Part shown: positions 45,003-54,900 of the stretch, piece after piece
Layout: each line of letters begins with the position of its first letter
Position numbering within the stretch: the stretch's first letter is position 1
Assembly: GCA_016712225.1 (NCBI GenBank)
Contig: JADJRL010000003.1
Location: forward strand, 2,059,501-2,123,500
From: Candidatus Defluviibacterium haderslevense
Lineage (GTDB): Bacteria > Bacteroidota > Bacteroidia > Chitinophagales > Saprospiraceae
Length of the DNA stretch: 64,000 bases
Direction: 5' to 3'
Made by a program: the position numbers and the translations under genes
Notes under the pieces: generated by a model
What the model was told of the DNA's origin: nothing
Databases searched by the model: none
The model's input: the letters and a program-made list of their open reading frames with translations, nothing else

Positions 45003-46412
45003 TTATTGTTTTTTAGTTTTATCCATTTCAATAACCATTGGAATTTGTTCCACTTTTAAATTTTTACCAATGATCTTGTGATCTTTATTGAGGACATACA
45101 ATTCAGGGGTTATGTCAACGAAATATTTGGCATAGATAGATCTGTTGGTGGGGTCAGAAACATTGATCCAATCATGAATTTGATAATCACTGATAAATTT
45201 TTTCCATTCATCATCTTTAGCATTAATGGCGATAGCATACACTTCTACACCTTTTGATTTCCATTTTTTATAAAATTCCCTCAGTAAAGGCGTTTCGGCT
45301 TGGCAATGTTCACATTTTGTGTCATACATGAATACTATAGTGTAGTCAGATTGGAGTTCATAAATGGATTTTTTATTTCCATTAGGATCCGTGGAGATCA
45401 CGTCAGGACCTATTTTAAATAAAAGGCTTGCTTCCATTTCCCAGGCTTTTTTCCGAATATCCGCTAGATCTTTTTCGTTATACCAATAAGCTAGTTCTTT
45501 GGTAAAGTAAGTATTAATAATATGCACAAAAACGGACTCTCCGCCCATGACGGCAGTCTTTGTGGGTTGATATTTTAACACGATCCAACTACTAATGAAT
45601 TGGAACATTTCTTTATTGACCATTGATTTTTTGATAATGATATCTGCTTGTCTTATGATTGAATCCGGATGTTGAGGGGTTAACTCGGTAATAAATCGTT
45701 TTAATTTATTTACAATCACAGGGGTATACAAAAGGCGAGCATCATTTAGGTCTACATTATCCCAAAACGCACTTCTAAATTGTTCCAGTTGTTGGCTTTT
45801 TTCTTCGTCATTTTTTGCTTTTTTGTAAGCGCTTGCGTCGGGATTTTGTCCGGCTAATTTATATTTTGTAAAAAAAAGATTCGGATCATGTTTAGCTAAA
45901 TCGCTTAAGTGTAATTTCCATGCTGTATTCAAGTTATTATAGACACTATCTATAGATTTTGAAATACCTTCATTATTAGGATGTTGTTCCAACACTTTTT
46001 TACAAGAATCCTGAATTTCCTCATGTCTTAATTGTAAGGTCAACGATTGATAGAGTAACTCATTATCCCTGGATCCTTGAATGTGCATATTAAATATCAA
46101 ATCCTTGGTAGATGTGGTCATTGAAAAATGCTGATCTTTATCTATGATCATATGAAAATTCGTAAAATCCGGAAGTATGACATAGAAATATCCGGGTTTC
46201 AAGGGATGAAGTCTTTTGATTTCAAATCGACCCTCATTGCCTGTTATCAAAGTAGAATCTGCAATATAATTTTGATCAGCAAACACGCCAATGATTTTAA
46301 CTTTTCCTTCCTTCATGCCATCCACTTTAAATTGGATATGGCAGCTATCTGTTTGAGCCATCATGGTCTGGCTAACCAACAAAACCGATAAAATAATAAG
46401 CTTTAAGTTCAT
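45003..46412 (-). CDS. TlpA-like thioredoxin-family protein (DUF4369 N-terminus)
   Basis: A 469-residue protein with a signal peptide (LIILSVLLVSQTMMAQ). An N-terminal DUF4369-like beta domain (residues 25-110) and a helical middle (DUF5106-like, about 110-320) are followed by a C-terminal thioredoxin fold with the CEHC active site in YDTKCEHCQAETP (about 371-383). Periplasmic TlpA/ResA-like thiol-disulfide exchange is likely. Such three-part proteins are common in Bacteroidota; the client is unknown. Confidence 0.85.
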   Translation of the reverse strand: MNLKLIILSVLLVSQTMMAQTDSCHIQFKVDGMKEGKVKIIGVFADQNYIADSTLITGNEGRFEIKRLHPLKPGYFYVILPDFTNFHMIIDKDQHFSMTTSTKDLIFNMHIQGSRDNELLYQSLTLQLRHEEIQDSCKKVLEQHPNNEGISKSIDSVYNNLNTAWKLHLSDLAKHDPNLFFTKYKLAGQNPDASAYKKAKNDEEKSQQLEQFRSAFWDNVDLNDARLLYTPVIVNKLKRFITELTPQHPDSIIRQADIIIKKSMVNKEMFQFISSWIVLKYQPTKTAVMGGESVFVHIINTYFTKELAYWYNEKDLADIRKKAWEMEASLLFKIGPDVISTDPNGNKKSIYELQSDYTIVFMYDTKCEHCQAETPLLREFYKKWKSKGVEVYAIAINAKDDEWKKFISDYQIHDWINVSDPTNRSIYAKYFVDITPELYVLNKDHKIIGKNLKVEQIPMVIEMDKTKKQ

Positions 46413-47243
46413 GATGTAAAAATACTAAGAATACCTACATACTTTAGGTAATTACAATAATCGCCATGTTAATATTTTTATAATTTTACATAAGGGCAAT
46501 TAAACTTTTTTTTTAAATTCCATAAATTGAAGTAGAACAAACTAATCGATATCCAAAAGTATTTAGTATGAAAAATGAACTACAAAAGACATTTCTGCCT
46601 TAACATAGTAATGCAACCTTATTAATTCGTTCAATCCATATTGTAGTCGAGTTTATTTTATTTAATGGGTTTTAAGATTAAAATTCAGCATTTTCAGATT
46701 TCAAAGTTAATTCTGTTTTATTTAAATAATGAATCATAACTTTTACCATAGTTTGACATTCAGTACACGTTTAGCACACGTATCTACACCTATTGGGTAG
46801 GTTTGATATTCTTTATCTAAAAGTTTAAGTCAGTGTAGTTCTTAAGAAGGAGCCTATTGTATTTTATTACATTTCATTTTTTACAAAGATTAATGATGCG
46901 CATGTATACTAGAGCTAATAGTAGTTAACTTAAATTACGCTGTTTCAATATTTGTTGAAAAATGTGTCACTGTTCATACCATTCAATTTACTTGATTTTT
47001 TGTCTATTAACACACAACTGAGCCAAATGAACAAATCAAGCTTATTATTGTGTTGGATGGATTTAAGAAATGTGCATTTTCAAGTAATCTATAATCCTGT
47101 TCTAAACATTGGAATTTTTTTGCAAAGTTTAATTCGTTTACATTGATTCTCATGAATTGAATCTATCATGGCATATCAATTCGATGTATCTTTTTTCAAA
47201 ATTTACACTACAATAATGTAACCATAGCTGATATTTTTACGTT
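46413..47243. other. long non-coding gap
   Basis: An 831-bp gap between the thioredoxin-like gene (-) and the S41 protease (+). Several short frames, such as 46952-47146, have no family features. I see no clear RNA structure or repeat; the right end must hold the protease promoter. Confidence 0.4.
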
Positions 47244-47267
47244 ATGCTATTAATTTTAATGAATACA

Positions 47268-48908
47268 ATGAAGAAGAATTATAAAAGTGCATTGATTGGT
47301 TTAGGCTTATTGTTTATTGTCGGCGCAGGTTTTACTTACGATAAATATTTTGAAATAGCTAAGAATATCGAGATATTCGCTAATGTATATAAAGAAATTA
47401 ATGCCAATTATGTGGATGAGACGGATCCATCCAAATTAATGAAAGCAGGAATTGATGCCATGTTAAATACCCTCGATCCATTTACCAATTATATTTCAGA
47501 AGTTCAAATTGAGAATTATCGTTTGGCTATAGAAGGTAAATACAATGGTATTGGCGCCAGGGCCAAGAAAATTGGTGATTATGTTACTATAACTGAAGTG
47601 TATAAGGACTACCCGGCATTTAAAGCAGGTTTGCAGATAGGAGATCAGGTTTTAGCTGTCAATGGTCTGGATGCGAAAGGCAAGGATAGTGAAGATCTGT
47701 ACCAGATCATGCGGGGAATGCCCAAAAGTGAGGTGCAAGTGACCATCATGAGACCTGGATCCAAAGAAAAGCTAAACTTGAAATTGGTGAGGGATGAAGT
47801 CAATATACCTAATGTGCCCTATTCAGGAATGGTCAATGAAAATATTGGGTACATCATTCTCAATACATTCACCGAAAATGCCGGAAAAAACGTTCAGGAT
47901 GCCTTCAAAAAATTAAAAGCCGAAAATCCTGGTTTAAAGGGAATCATCTTTGATTTGAGAGAGAATGGTGGCGGATTGCTACATGAGGCAGTAAATGTTT
48001 GCAATACTTTCTTACCGCAGGGACAATTAATAGCCAGTACGAGAAGTAAGATTAGGGAAACGGATCAAAGTTACAAGACTAATTCCAATGCAGTAGATGA
48101 ACAAATCCCACTGGTTATCCTAATCAACAAGAATTCAGCCTCTGCATCAGAGATCGTAAGCGGAACCATACAAGATTTGGATAGGGGTGTACTTATAGGT
48201 CAGATATCATACGGCAAGGGTTTGGTTCAAAACACCAAAGACGTAGGTTATAACGCTAAGGTTAAATTAACCATTTCTAAGTATTACATTCCATCCGGCC
48301 GGTGCATTCAGAGTTCAAAATACGAAAATGGGGTTAAAGTTCATCTCCCGGATTCATTAAGGTCCGCTTTTAAGACACGCAATGGACGGGTCGTATATGA
48401 TGGAGGTGGTGTAGATCCAGATATAGAAATGAAGGAAGCCGATCATCCTGAGATTGTCCAAAAGATACTAGATCAGAACATGCTGTTTAACTATTGTACG
48501 GACTATAGTTTGAAAAATCCTCCACCGGCTGATCCAAAGACTTATCGATTTAATGAGGTAGAAGATTTTATTAATTACCTGAAGAAAAATCAATTTGATG
48601 ATTTATCTCCCCTGGAATTGAAATTAAAAGAACTGGAAACAGAAGCCCAAAAATCAAAAACTAAGGAATTAGACCAGGAGATAGCAACCATCAAAAAGGA
48701 TCTTAATGAGAAACAATGGCTAGACATTGAAGAGCATAAGGAATTATTGAGAAATTTAATAGAAGAAGAGTTGACAGGAAGGGTGTTTTATGAAGGAGGA
48801 CGACTGTTATGTCGACTACAGCACGATCCACTTGTAAAGGAAGCCATTAGTGTGCTTAATAACACAGATCGATACCAATCCATACTAAAAGGATCTAAGA
48901 GCAAATAG
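47268..48908 (+). CDS. C-terminal processing peptidase (S41, CtpA/Prc type)
   Basis: A 546-residue protein from ATG 47268 (an in-frame ATG at 47244 adds 8 residues before the signal anchor). N-terminal membrane segment (ALIGLGLLFIVGAGF), then the S41 N-domain (DPFTNYIS), a PDZ domain (GIGARAKKIGDYV; YPAFKAGLQIGDQVLAVNG), and the catalytic core with NSASASE (nucleophile Ser) and the YGKG Lys. A C-terminal extension carries charged helices. It cleaves protein C-termini in the periplasm. tsaB follows 3 bp later. Confidence 0.92.
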   Translation: MKKNYKSALIGLGLLFIVGAGFTYDKYFEIAKNIEIFANVYKEINANYVDETDPSKLMKAGIDAMLNTLDPFTNYISEVQIENYRLAIEGKYNGIGARAKKIGDYVTITEVYKDYPAFKAGLQIGDQVLAVNGLDAKGKDSEDLYQIMRGMPKSEVQVTIMRPGSKEKLNLKLVRDEVNIPNVPYSGMVNENIGYIILNTFTENAGKNVQDAFKKLKAENPGLKGIIFDLRENGGGLLHEAVNVCNTFLPQGQLIASTRSKIRETDQSYKTNSNAVDEQIPLVILINKNSASASEIVSGTIQDLDRGVLIGQISYGKGLVQNTKDVGYNAKVKLTISKYYIPSGRCIQSSKYENGVKVHLPDSLRSAFKTRNGRVVYDGGGVDPDIEMKEADHPEIVQKILDQNMLFNYCTDYSLKNPPPADPKTYRFNEVEDFINYLKKNQFDDLSPLELKLKELETEAQKSKTKELDQEIATIKKDLNEKQWLDIEEHKELLRNLIEEELTGRVFYEGGRLLCRLQHDPLVKEAISVLNNTDRYQSILKGSKSK

Positions 48909-48911
48909 TCT

Positions 48912-49601
48912 ATGCCTTATTTATTGCACATAGAGACCTCAACCCATGTATGTTCTGTTGCAATATCGGATAATGAACAGATTTTAGGGTGCAAGGAGAC
49001 ATACGATGGCGACCATGTAAAACATTTGAACCCATTGATCAGAGGTGTTTTAGAGGAGACCCAATTGAATATCCAGCAATTATCAGGGGTGTCCATCAGT
49101 AATGGCCCGGGATCCTATACCTCATTAAGGGCTGGAATGGCTGCTGCAAAAGGAATTTGTTTTGCATTAGATATTCCTTTATTTCAGATTTCAACACTTG
49201 AAGCTTTGCACTATGGAGGTCGGGTAAGGATGGAAATCCCAGAATTGAAGCATTATATACCCATGTTGGATGCCAGAAGGGAAAATGTTTATTTGGGTCT
49301 GTACACTAAGCTGGGTGAGATGATGATACAGCCGCAGCTATTTAACATACAGGAGGATATCTTTTCGATGGTCCAAATATTAGCTACAGACACGTTGATT
49401 GTTGGAAATGGCGCACAGAAATGGTTTGGCAAGCATCCTGAGACCCAAGCCAGGGTATTAGATATTCAGTGTTCAGCTACTTTTTTAGCCATTCCTGCGT
49501 TTAACTTATACAGACAGGGGAGCAGCTCAGATTTAAATAGCTGTATTCCGGATTATATGAAAGATCCAAATATTACCACTCCTAAAGCAAAACAAAGCTA
49601 A
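48912..49601 (+). CDS. tsaB: tRNA threonylcarbamoyladenosine biosynthesis protein TsaB
   Basis: A 229-residue ASKHA-fold protein. LLHIETSTHVCSVAISDN at the N-terminus, the diagnostic ISNGPGSYTSLRAGMAAAKG (about residues 58-77), and LDARRENVYLGLY are all TsaB-like. With TsaC, TsaD and TsaE it makes t6A37 on ANN-decoding tRNAs. It lies 3 bp behind the S41 protease and is probably cotranscribed. Confidence 0.93.
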   Translation: MPYLLHIETSTHVCSVAISDNEQILGCKETYDGDHVKHLNPLIRGVLEETQLNIQQLSGVSISNGPGSYTSLRAGMAAAKGICFALDIPLFQISTLEALHYGGRVRMEIPELKHYIPMLDARRENVYLGLYTKLGEMMIQPQLFNIQEDIFSMVQILATDTLIVGNGAQKWFGKHPETQARVLDIQCSATFLAIPAFNLYRQGSSSDLNSCIPDYMKDPNITTPKAKQS

Positions 49602-49752
49602 GTCATTGAACTAAAGTTCACTAGCTTGGAGTTATATATACAACATTTATACATGTGAGGATATATGACAAAAAAATATTTAGGATTTATGAGTTTGGCA
49701 CATTATTCGCTATTTCTTAATCGTTATTGCACATTTTATTAAATTCTGCGAC

Positions 49753-50091
49753 ATGAGGAATAAAAAAAACGAAACGATTACGCTCAAGAAAGGGGGCAAA
49801 GACATTCAGCTCGATTATGCCGACTTAAGAAAGGCCGTATTGGTCCTTCGCGCCGTCAACCATAAGTTACGACAAAGGGTCATTGATTTATTAGAAGAAA
49901 ATGATAAGATGACGGTTACAGACATCTACATTAAATTGAGATTAGAGCAATCTGTCGCATCACAACACCTTGCTATTTTACGCAGAGCTGGCGTAGTGGC
50001 AACTGAACGACAAGGTAAGTTCATCTACTATTCACTAGATCGTGACCGTTTGAACCAAATTTCCAAGTTAGTTGAAGAACTAGCAGGTTAA
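49753..50091 (+). CDS. ArsR-family transcriptional regulator, copy 1
   Basis: A 112-residue winged-HTH protein. The HTH reads VTDIYIKLRLEQSVASQHLA followed by ILRRAGVVATERQGKFIYYSL. The classic ArsR metal ligands (ELCVCDL) are absent. The recognition helix (EQSVASQHL) is nearly identical to that of the next gene (EQSVTSQHL), so the two may bind similar operators. The signal sensed is unknown. Confidence 0.85.
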   Translation: MRNKKNETITLKKGGKDIQLDYADLRKAVLVLRAVNHKLRQRVIDLLEENDKMTVTDIYIKLRLEQSVASQHLAILRRAGVVATERQGKFIYYSLDRDRLNQISKLVEELAG

Positions 50092-50167
50092 TTATTTCTT
50101 AAGCCAAACCACCTTATTTTATAGGAAAAACGCTTTACTTTGTATTACTTCGTATAGATGACCACAT

Positions 50168-50225
50168 AACAAATATAAAAAATTTTTAATATTTGTTTGG
50201 AAATTCAAAATATCTTTAGATATTT
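50168..50225 (+). promoter_or_regulatory. operator candidates of the second ArsR gene
   Basis: Two palindromes lie between the ArsR genes. 50168-50197 is a 30-bp AT-rich palindrome with only one mismatched base pair (arms AACAAATAT / ATATTTGTT). 50208-50225 is AAATATCT-TT-AGATATTT, an 8-2-8 repeat that includes TATCTTTA, a -7-like box at 50211-50218. ArsR-type dimers bind such 12-2-12-like AT-rich repeats; binding is inferred. Confidence 0.6.
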
Positions 50226-50269
50226 GTGCTGTTAAGGTCAACTACGAAAATCAAAATAAGAAATTCCTG

Positions 50270-50590
50270 ATGAAAAAAACTAAGGTATCGTTTAATGCGG
50301 TAAAGCTCGACTATTCGTGTGAGCTTATGAGGGCTTTGGCTCATCCTCTCCGCCTGCAAATTTTGGAATTTATTGACAAACAAGGTGTTGTCAATGTAAA
50401 CAAGATTTACAATGCACTCAAAATTGAACAATCTGTGACGTCACAGCATTTGAGCATTTTAAAGCTTTCTGGAGTACTCCAGTCAGAAAAAGTAGGTAAA
50501 TATGTACATTGTAAGATTAATTACGAGGTAGTACATCGTGCGGAGGTTGCAGTTAGAAACTTTTTGGGAAAGAATAAAAAATCAGCTTAA
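50270..50590 (+). CDS. ArsR-family transcriptional regulator, copy 2
   Basis: A 106-residue winged-HTH protein: MRALAHPLRLQILEFI, then VNKIYNALKIEQSVTSQHLS and ILKLSGVLQSEKVGKYV. No metal-binding Cys pair in helix alpha3. It pairs with copy 1, 178 bp upstream, and is preceded by two strong palindromes and followed by an intrinsic terminator inside the lspA 3' end. Possibly a local or global regulator; target unknown. Confidence 0.85.
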   Translation: MKKTKVSFNAVKLDYSCELMRALAHPLRLQILEFIDKQGVVNVNKIYNALKIEQSVTSQHLSILKLSGVLQSEKVGKYVHCKINYEVVHRAEVAVRNFLGKNKKSA

Positions 50591-50620
50591 AGAGTATATT
50601 TTACTCCACGAGTTCATTTT

Positions 50621-51334
50621 TTATTGAATTGCTCCTGAATCATTAGATTCAGGAGTTTTTCCCGTTTCAGAATCAGCTTGTATTTCAACATTATTTTCTC
50701 TAGTCATTCCCAATTCATGCGAATGATGGCTTCTGTAATTAATAAAGAATAAGCAAATTCCAGAGAAAATCGAAGAATCGGCAATATTAAATACAGGTCT
50801 AAAAAATTCAAACGATTCGCCTCCATAAACAGGGACCCATTGAGGGAACGCACCTTCAAACATTGGAAAATAGAGCATATCCACTACACTACCCATTAAA
50901 AAGGGTGCATAACCGCCTTCTGGTGGGAAGAGTACTGCCTGACCGCCATGAAAAGGGGAAGCAGAAAATATCATTCCATAAAACGCACTATCTAAAATAT
51001 TTCCAATCGCTCCAGCTAAAATGAGTGAAAATGAAATGATTAAAGCTACACGATCTTTTGATTTAATCATTTTGTGGAGGAGATAAAATAAAAACCCGAC
51101 GGCAAGAATTCTAAATACGCTTAAAACTAGTTTTCCGGTGGCTCCACCCAGACTTAGACCAAAGGCCATGCCTTCATTTTCGACAAAATGTATTCTTGCC
51201 CAATTGAGACCAAAAAGAAGAAATTCTTCTCCTTGATGCATATGTGTCTTGACCCAAATTTTGGAACTTTGATCAATAATTAAAATCGAAAGTATGATTC
51301 CCAGACTTACGAGTAGGTAGATTTTTTGCTTCAT
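50621..51334 (-). CDS. lspA: lipoprotein signal peptidase (signal peptidase II)
   Basis: A 237-residue, four-helix membrane protease. Catalytic Asp pair D115 (GNILDSAFYG) and D186 (FNIADSSIF), with NEGMAFGL near residue 53. A 30-residue insertion between the conserved GNILD and VVDMLYF blocks is typical of Bacteroidota. It removes signal peptides of prolipoproteins such as those seen in this window. The C-terminal 30-residue polar tail overlaps the opposing terminator. Confidence 0.93.
   Translation of the reverse strand: MKQKIYLLVSLGIILSILIIDQSSKIWVKTHMHQGEEFLLFGLNWARIHFVENEGMAFGLSLGGATGKLVLSVFRILAVGFLFYLLHKMIKSKDRVALIISFSLILAGAIGNILDSAFYGMIFSASPFHGGQAVLFPPEGGYAPFLMGSVVDMLYFPMFEGAFPQWVPVYGGESFEFFRPVFNIADSSIFSGICLFFINYRSHHSHELGMTRENNVEIQADSETGKTPESNDSGAIQ
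50632..50660 (+). terminator. intrinsic terminator of arsR copy 2, overlapping lspA coding end
   Basis: CTCCTGAATC (50632-50641) pairs perfectly over 10 bp with GATTCAGGAG (50646-50655) around the loop ATTA and is followed by TTTTT. On the plus strand this is a full intrinsic terminator 42 bp after the ArsR stop. The same bases encode the C-terminal residues of lspA on the minus strand. Confidence 0.85.
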
Positions 51335-51904
51335 CAGGGTTCAAAGGTAGAAAAAAAGCTGATTTGCCGGAAGCTTGTATTCATAAATTTAGATTAACTG
51401 AATAGTAATGCTTAGGTTTATCAACACCAGCTATGTGATATTTTCAGCATTGAATTAAACCATTGACCTTGTCATTTAAGTGTAAATATTGAAATGTCAA
51501 ACAAGAAATTCAATAGCATTTTGTAAAAAAAAGGGTGCATGGTCACAAAATTAGCCTTAATGAATATTCCTTAAATTGTAATGTATTTAAACTATTTTCA
51601 ATCACTAAGTATTAAATAAAAGAAATAATTTAAATTTTTAAAAATTGTATTTTAATGCTCAACTATTGCAACTCTTTGTCACATTTTAAGTTAATGAAAA
51701 ACATATTTAGTATTTATATTTTAATCATGATATTAGATTGATCTATCATTGTTTTAATGAGTTGAAATTTGTAAAACTAATGATAAACTTTAACAAGCTT
51801 GATCATTTGTTAACATCAAGTAATAAAGATTTATTTAGAATGGATTTAAATCAGAAGTTAGTCCTAATTTAGAATTATCTTTACCTTATAAATTTACCAA
51901 ACTT
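51335..51904. other. non-coding gap between divergent lspA and dnaE
   Basis: A 570-bp AT-rich gap. It must hold both promoters; a TATCTTTA box at 51876-51883 fits dnaE and TACCTTTG at 51342-51349 fits lspA. No gene, RNA or repeat was recognised in between. Confidence 0.45.
51342..51349 (-). promoter_or_regulatory. candidate -7 box of lspA
   Basis: The minus-strand reading is TACCTTTG, matching TAnnTTTG. Its position 8 bp before the start codon implies a nearly leaderless transcript. No clear -33 TTG. Confidence 0.4.
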
Positions 51905-54900
51905 ATGTCTACAGCACCTTTCTGTCATTTACATTGCCATACCCAATATTCATTGCTTGATGGCGCTACTGATATTTCTTCTATGATGGCAAAGGCAAAA
52001 GCAGATCACATGACCGCTGTAGCAATGACAGACCATGGAAATATGTTTGGTTGTTTTAGTTTTGTAAAAGAAGCCAAAAGTAAAGGCTTGAAACCCATTT
52101 TGGGTTGTGAATTTTATATGGTTAAAGATCGCCATAAACAGTCATTTCTCAAATCAGGTGGCGAAAAAGATGAGCGATTTCACCAACTGCTACTGGCTAA
52201 AAATCAAGAAGGTTATGAGAATTTGTCTAGGTTGTGTTCGTTGGGATTTATCGAAGGACTATATGGAAAATTTCCACGAATTGATAAGGAGCTTTTATTA
52301 AAATATCATAAAGGATTAATAGCAACTAGTTGTTGCATCGGTGCAGAAATTCCCCAAGCTATCATCAAAGGAAAATTAGATGAAGCCGAGAATTTATTGA
52401 AGTGGTGGTTGGATTTATTAGGTGAAGATTTCTACATAGAAATTCAAAGACAAGGAGGAAATAATGATTTGGATGACATGGGGATTAGTCAAGAACAAGT
52501 TAACCAGCACTTACTTCGCCTGGCTAAGAAATATAATGTAAAAGTAATTGCAACCAATGATGTTCATTATCTTGAAGAAGAAGATTCAGTGCCTCATGAC
52601 ATACTATTATGTGTGAATACGAATTCATTTGTTGAAGAAAAAAATAGATTTAAATTTTCGAGTTCAGAATATTTTTTTAAAACATCTGCACAAATGCAAG
52701 AACGATTTGCAGATGTTCCTGAAGCCATTGCACATACCCTGGAAATTGCAGATAAGTGTTTTGTCCCCAATTTGGAACGCGATATTTTATTACCCGCATT
52801 TCCGGTTCCAAAAGAATTTAGCGATCAAACCACGTACTTAAGACATTTGGTTTATGAAGGCGCTAAAGTGAGATATGGAATGATTGATGATAAACTTCGT
52901 TCAAGATTGGATTTCGAATTGGAGGTTATACTTAAAATGGGGTTTGCTGGTTATTTTTTGATTGTACAAGATTTTATTTTGGCAGCAAGAAAACTGGGCG
53001 TAAGTGTGGGCCCCGGACGGGGATCTGCTGCAGGATCTGCGGTAGCTTTTTGTTTAACCATAACGGATATCGATCCCATAAAATATAATTTGCTTTTTGA
53101 GCGGTTTTTGAATCCGGAACGTATCAGTATGCCCGATATAGATATTGATTTTGATGATAAGGGAAGAGATAAAGTCTTAGATTATGTTGTTAAAAAATAT
53201 GGGCATAATCAGGTAGCTCAGATTGTAACTTTCGGAACCATGGCAGCTAAATCTTCCATAAGGGATGTGGCCCGGGTTAAACAATTGGATCTTGCTTCAG
53301 CAGGTAGATTGGCCAAATTAGTACCTGCGAAACCCGGCATTTATTTAAAAAATTTATTGGATCTGGAACAAAATATATCTGATGATTTAAGTCCAGAAGA
53401 AAAGGGAAACGTTCAGGAATTGAGACGTGTATTGCAGACTCCAGGATTGGAATCTGAAGTATTGATTACCGCAAAAAAATTAGAAGGGTCTGTACGAAAT
53501 ACGGGGGTTCATGCAGCAGGTGTTATTATTGCTCCTGAAGACATTATGAAATACTTACCTGTGAGTACTGCAAAGGATACGGACCTATGGGTAACACAAG
53601 TAGAAGGTAGCGTTATAGAGTATACCGGTATGTTAAAAATGGACTTTCTCGGACTGACCACATTAACAATTATAACGGATACGATAAATAATATTGTCAA
53701 GAGACATGGTGAAGCAGCGCGGATTCAACTTAAAGATATTCCATTGGATGATGAAAAGACATTAGAACTTTTCCAATTGGGGAATACGGTTGGTATATTC
53801 CAATTTGAATCTGATGGAATGCGAGGACATTTAAAGAATTTGAGACCGACAGGGATAGAAGACATTATTGCAATGAATGCTTTGTTTCGTCCCGGGCCTA
53901 TGGAATACATTGAAGATTTTATTGAGAAGCGACACCATAGAAGACCTGTTGTATATCCCCATGTCTGGATGGAAGATATATTAAAGCCCACATATGGCAT
54001 TATGGTTTATCAGGAACAAATCATGCAGGCTGCTCAAATTATGGCGAATTATAGTTTAGGTGAAGCTGATATTTTAAGACGAGCCATGGGTAAGAAGAAG
54101 AAAGAAGAGATGGATAAACAAAGATCTCTATTCACTGAGCGGGCTATGGATAAAGGCATAGAAGAGAATCAGGCTAAGGAAATCTTTGACGTCATGGCCA
54201 AATTTGCTTCTTATGGTTTTAACCGATCTCATGCGGCTGCATATTCAGTACTAGCCTTTCAAACGGGATATCTGAAAGCACATTATCCGGCAGAATTTAT
54301 GGCGGCTGTATTGACTGCAAATAAAAACAATTTAGAGGATTTAAGAAGTTATTTGAATGAATGTAAGATGATGCGGGTTACTGTATTGGGTCCTGATATT
54401 AATGAAAGTGAATTGGACTTTACAGTAAATTCAAAAGGGGAAATTCGTTTTGGATTATCAGCATTAAAAGGAATTGGTGAAGGTCCGGTAGAAGATTTGT
54501 TGGAGAACAGAACACAGAAGGGACCTTTCGTAGATTTTCTTGATATGGTCAAGCGATTAAGTTCAAAAAGTTTTAATAAAAAAGTAATAGAAAGTTGTGT
54601 ATACGGTGGTGCCTTTGATCGATTTGAAGGAATGCATAGGGCACAATATTTTGCGCCTTATGATAAATATGAGACTTATATTGAGTTTATGTTGAAGTGG
54701 GGATTACAGTATCATCATTCGAATAATAATTCGATGGGTTCATTGTTTGGTGCACTTGAAGAAGAAGAAGTTAAAGCACCATTGGCACCCATTTGTGAGC
54801 CCTGGAACATGATACAATTATTGAATTATGAAGTTGAAGTTGCGGGAATTTATTTAAGCGCTCACCCTTTAGATGATTATCGCAGAGAGATCAAATATGG

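Noticed and set aside
46952..47146. 64-codon frame in the long gap before the S41 protease
   Set aside because: Composition and lack of motifs suggest chance; no partner gene.
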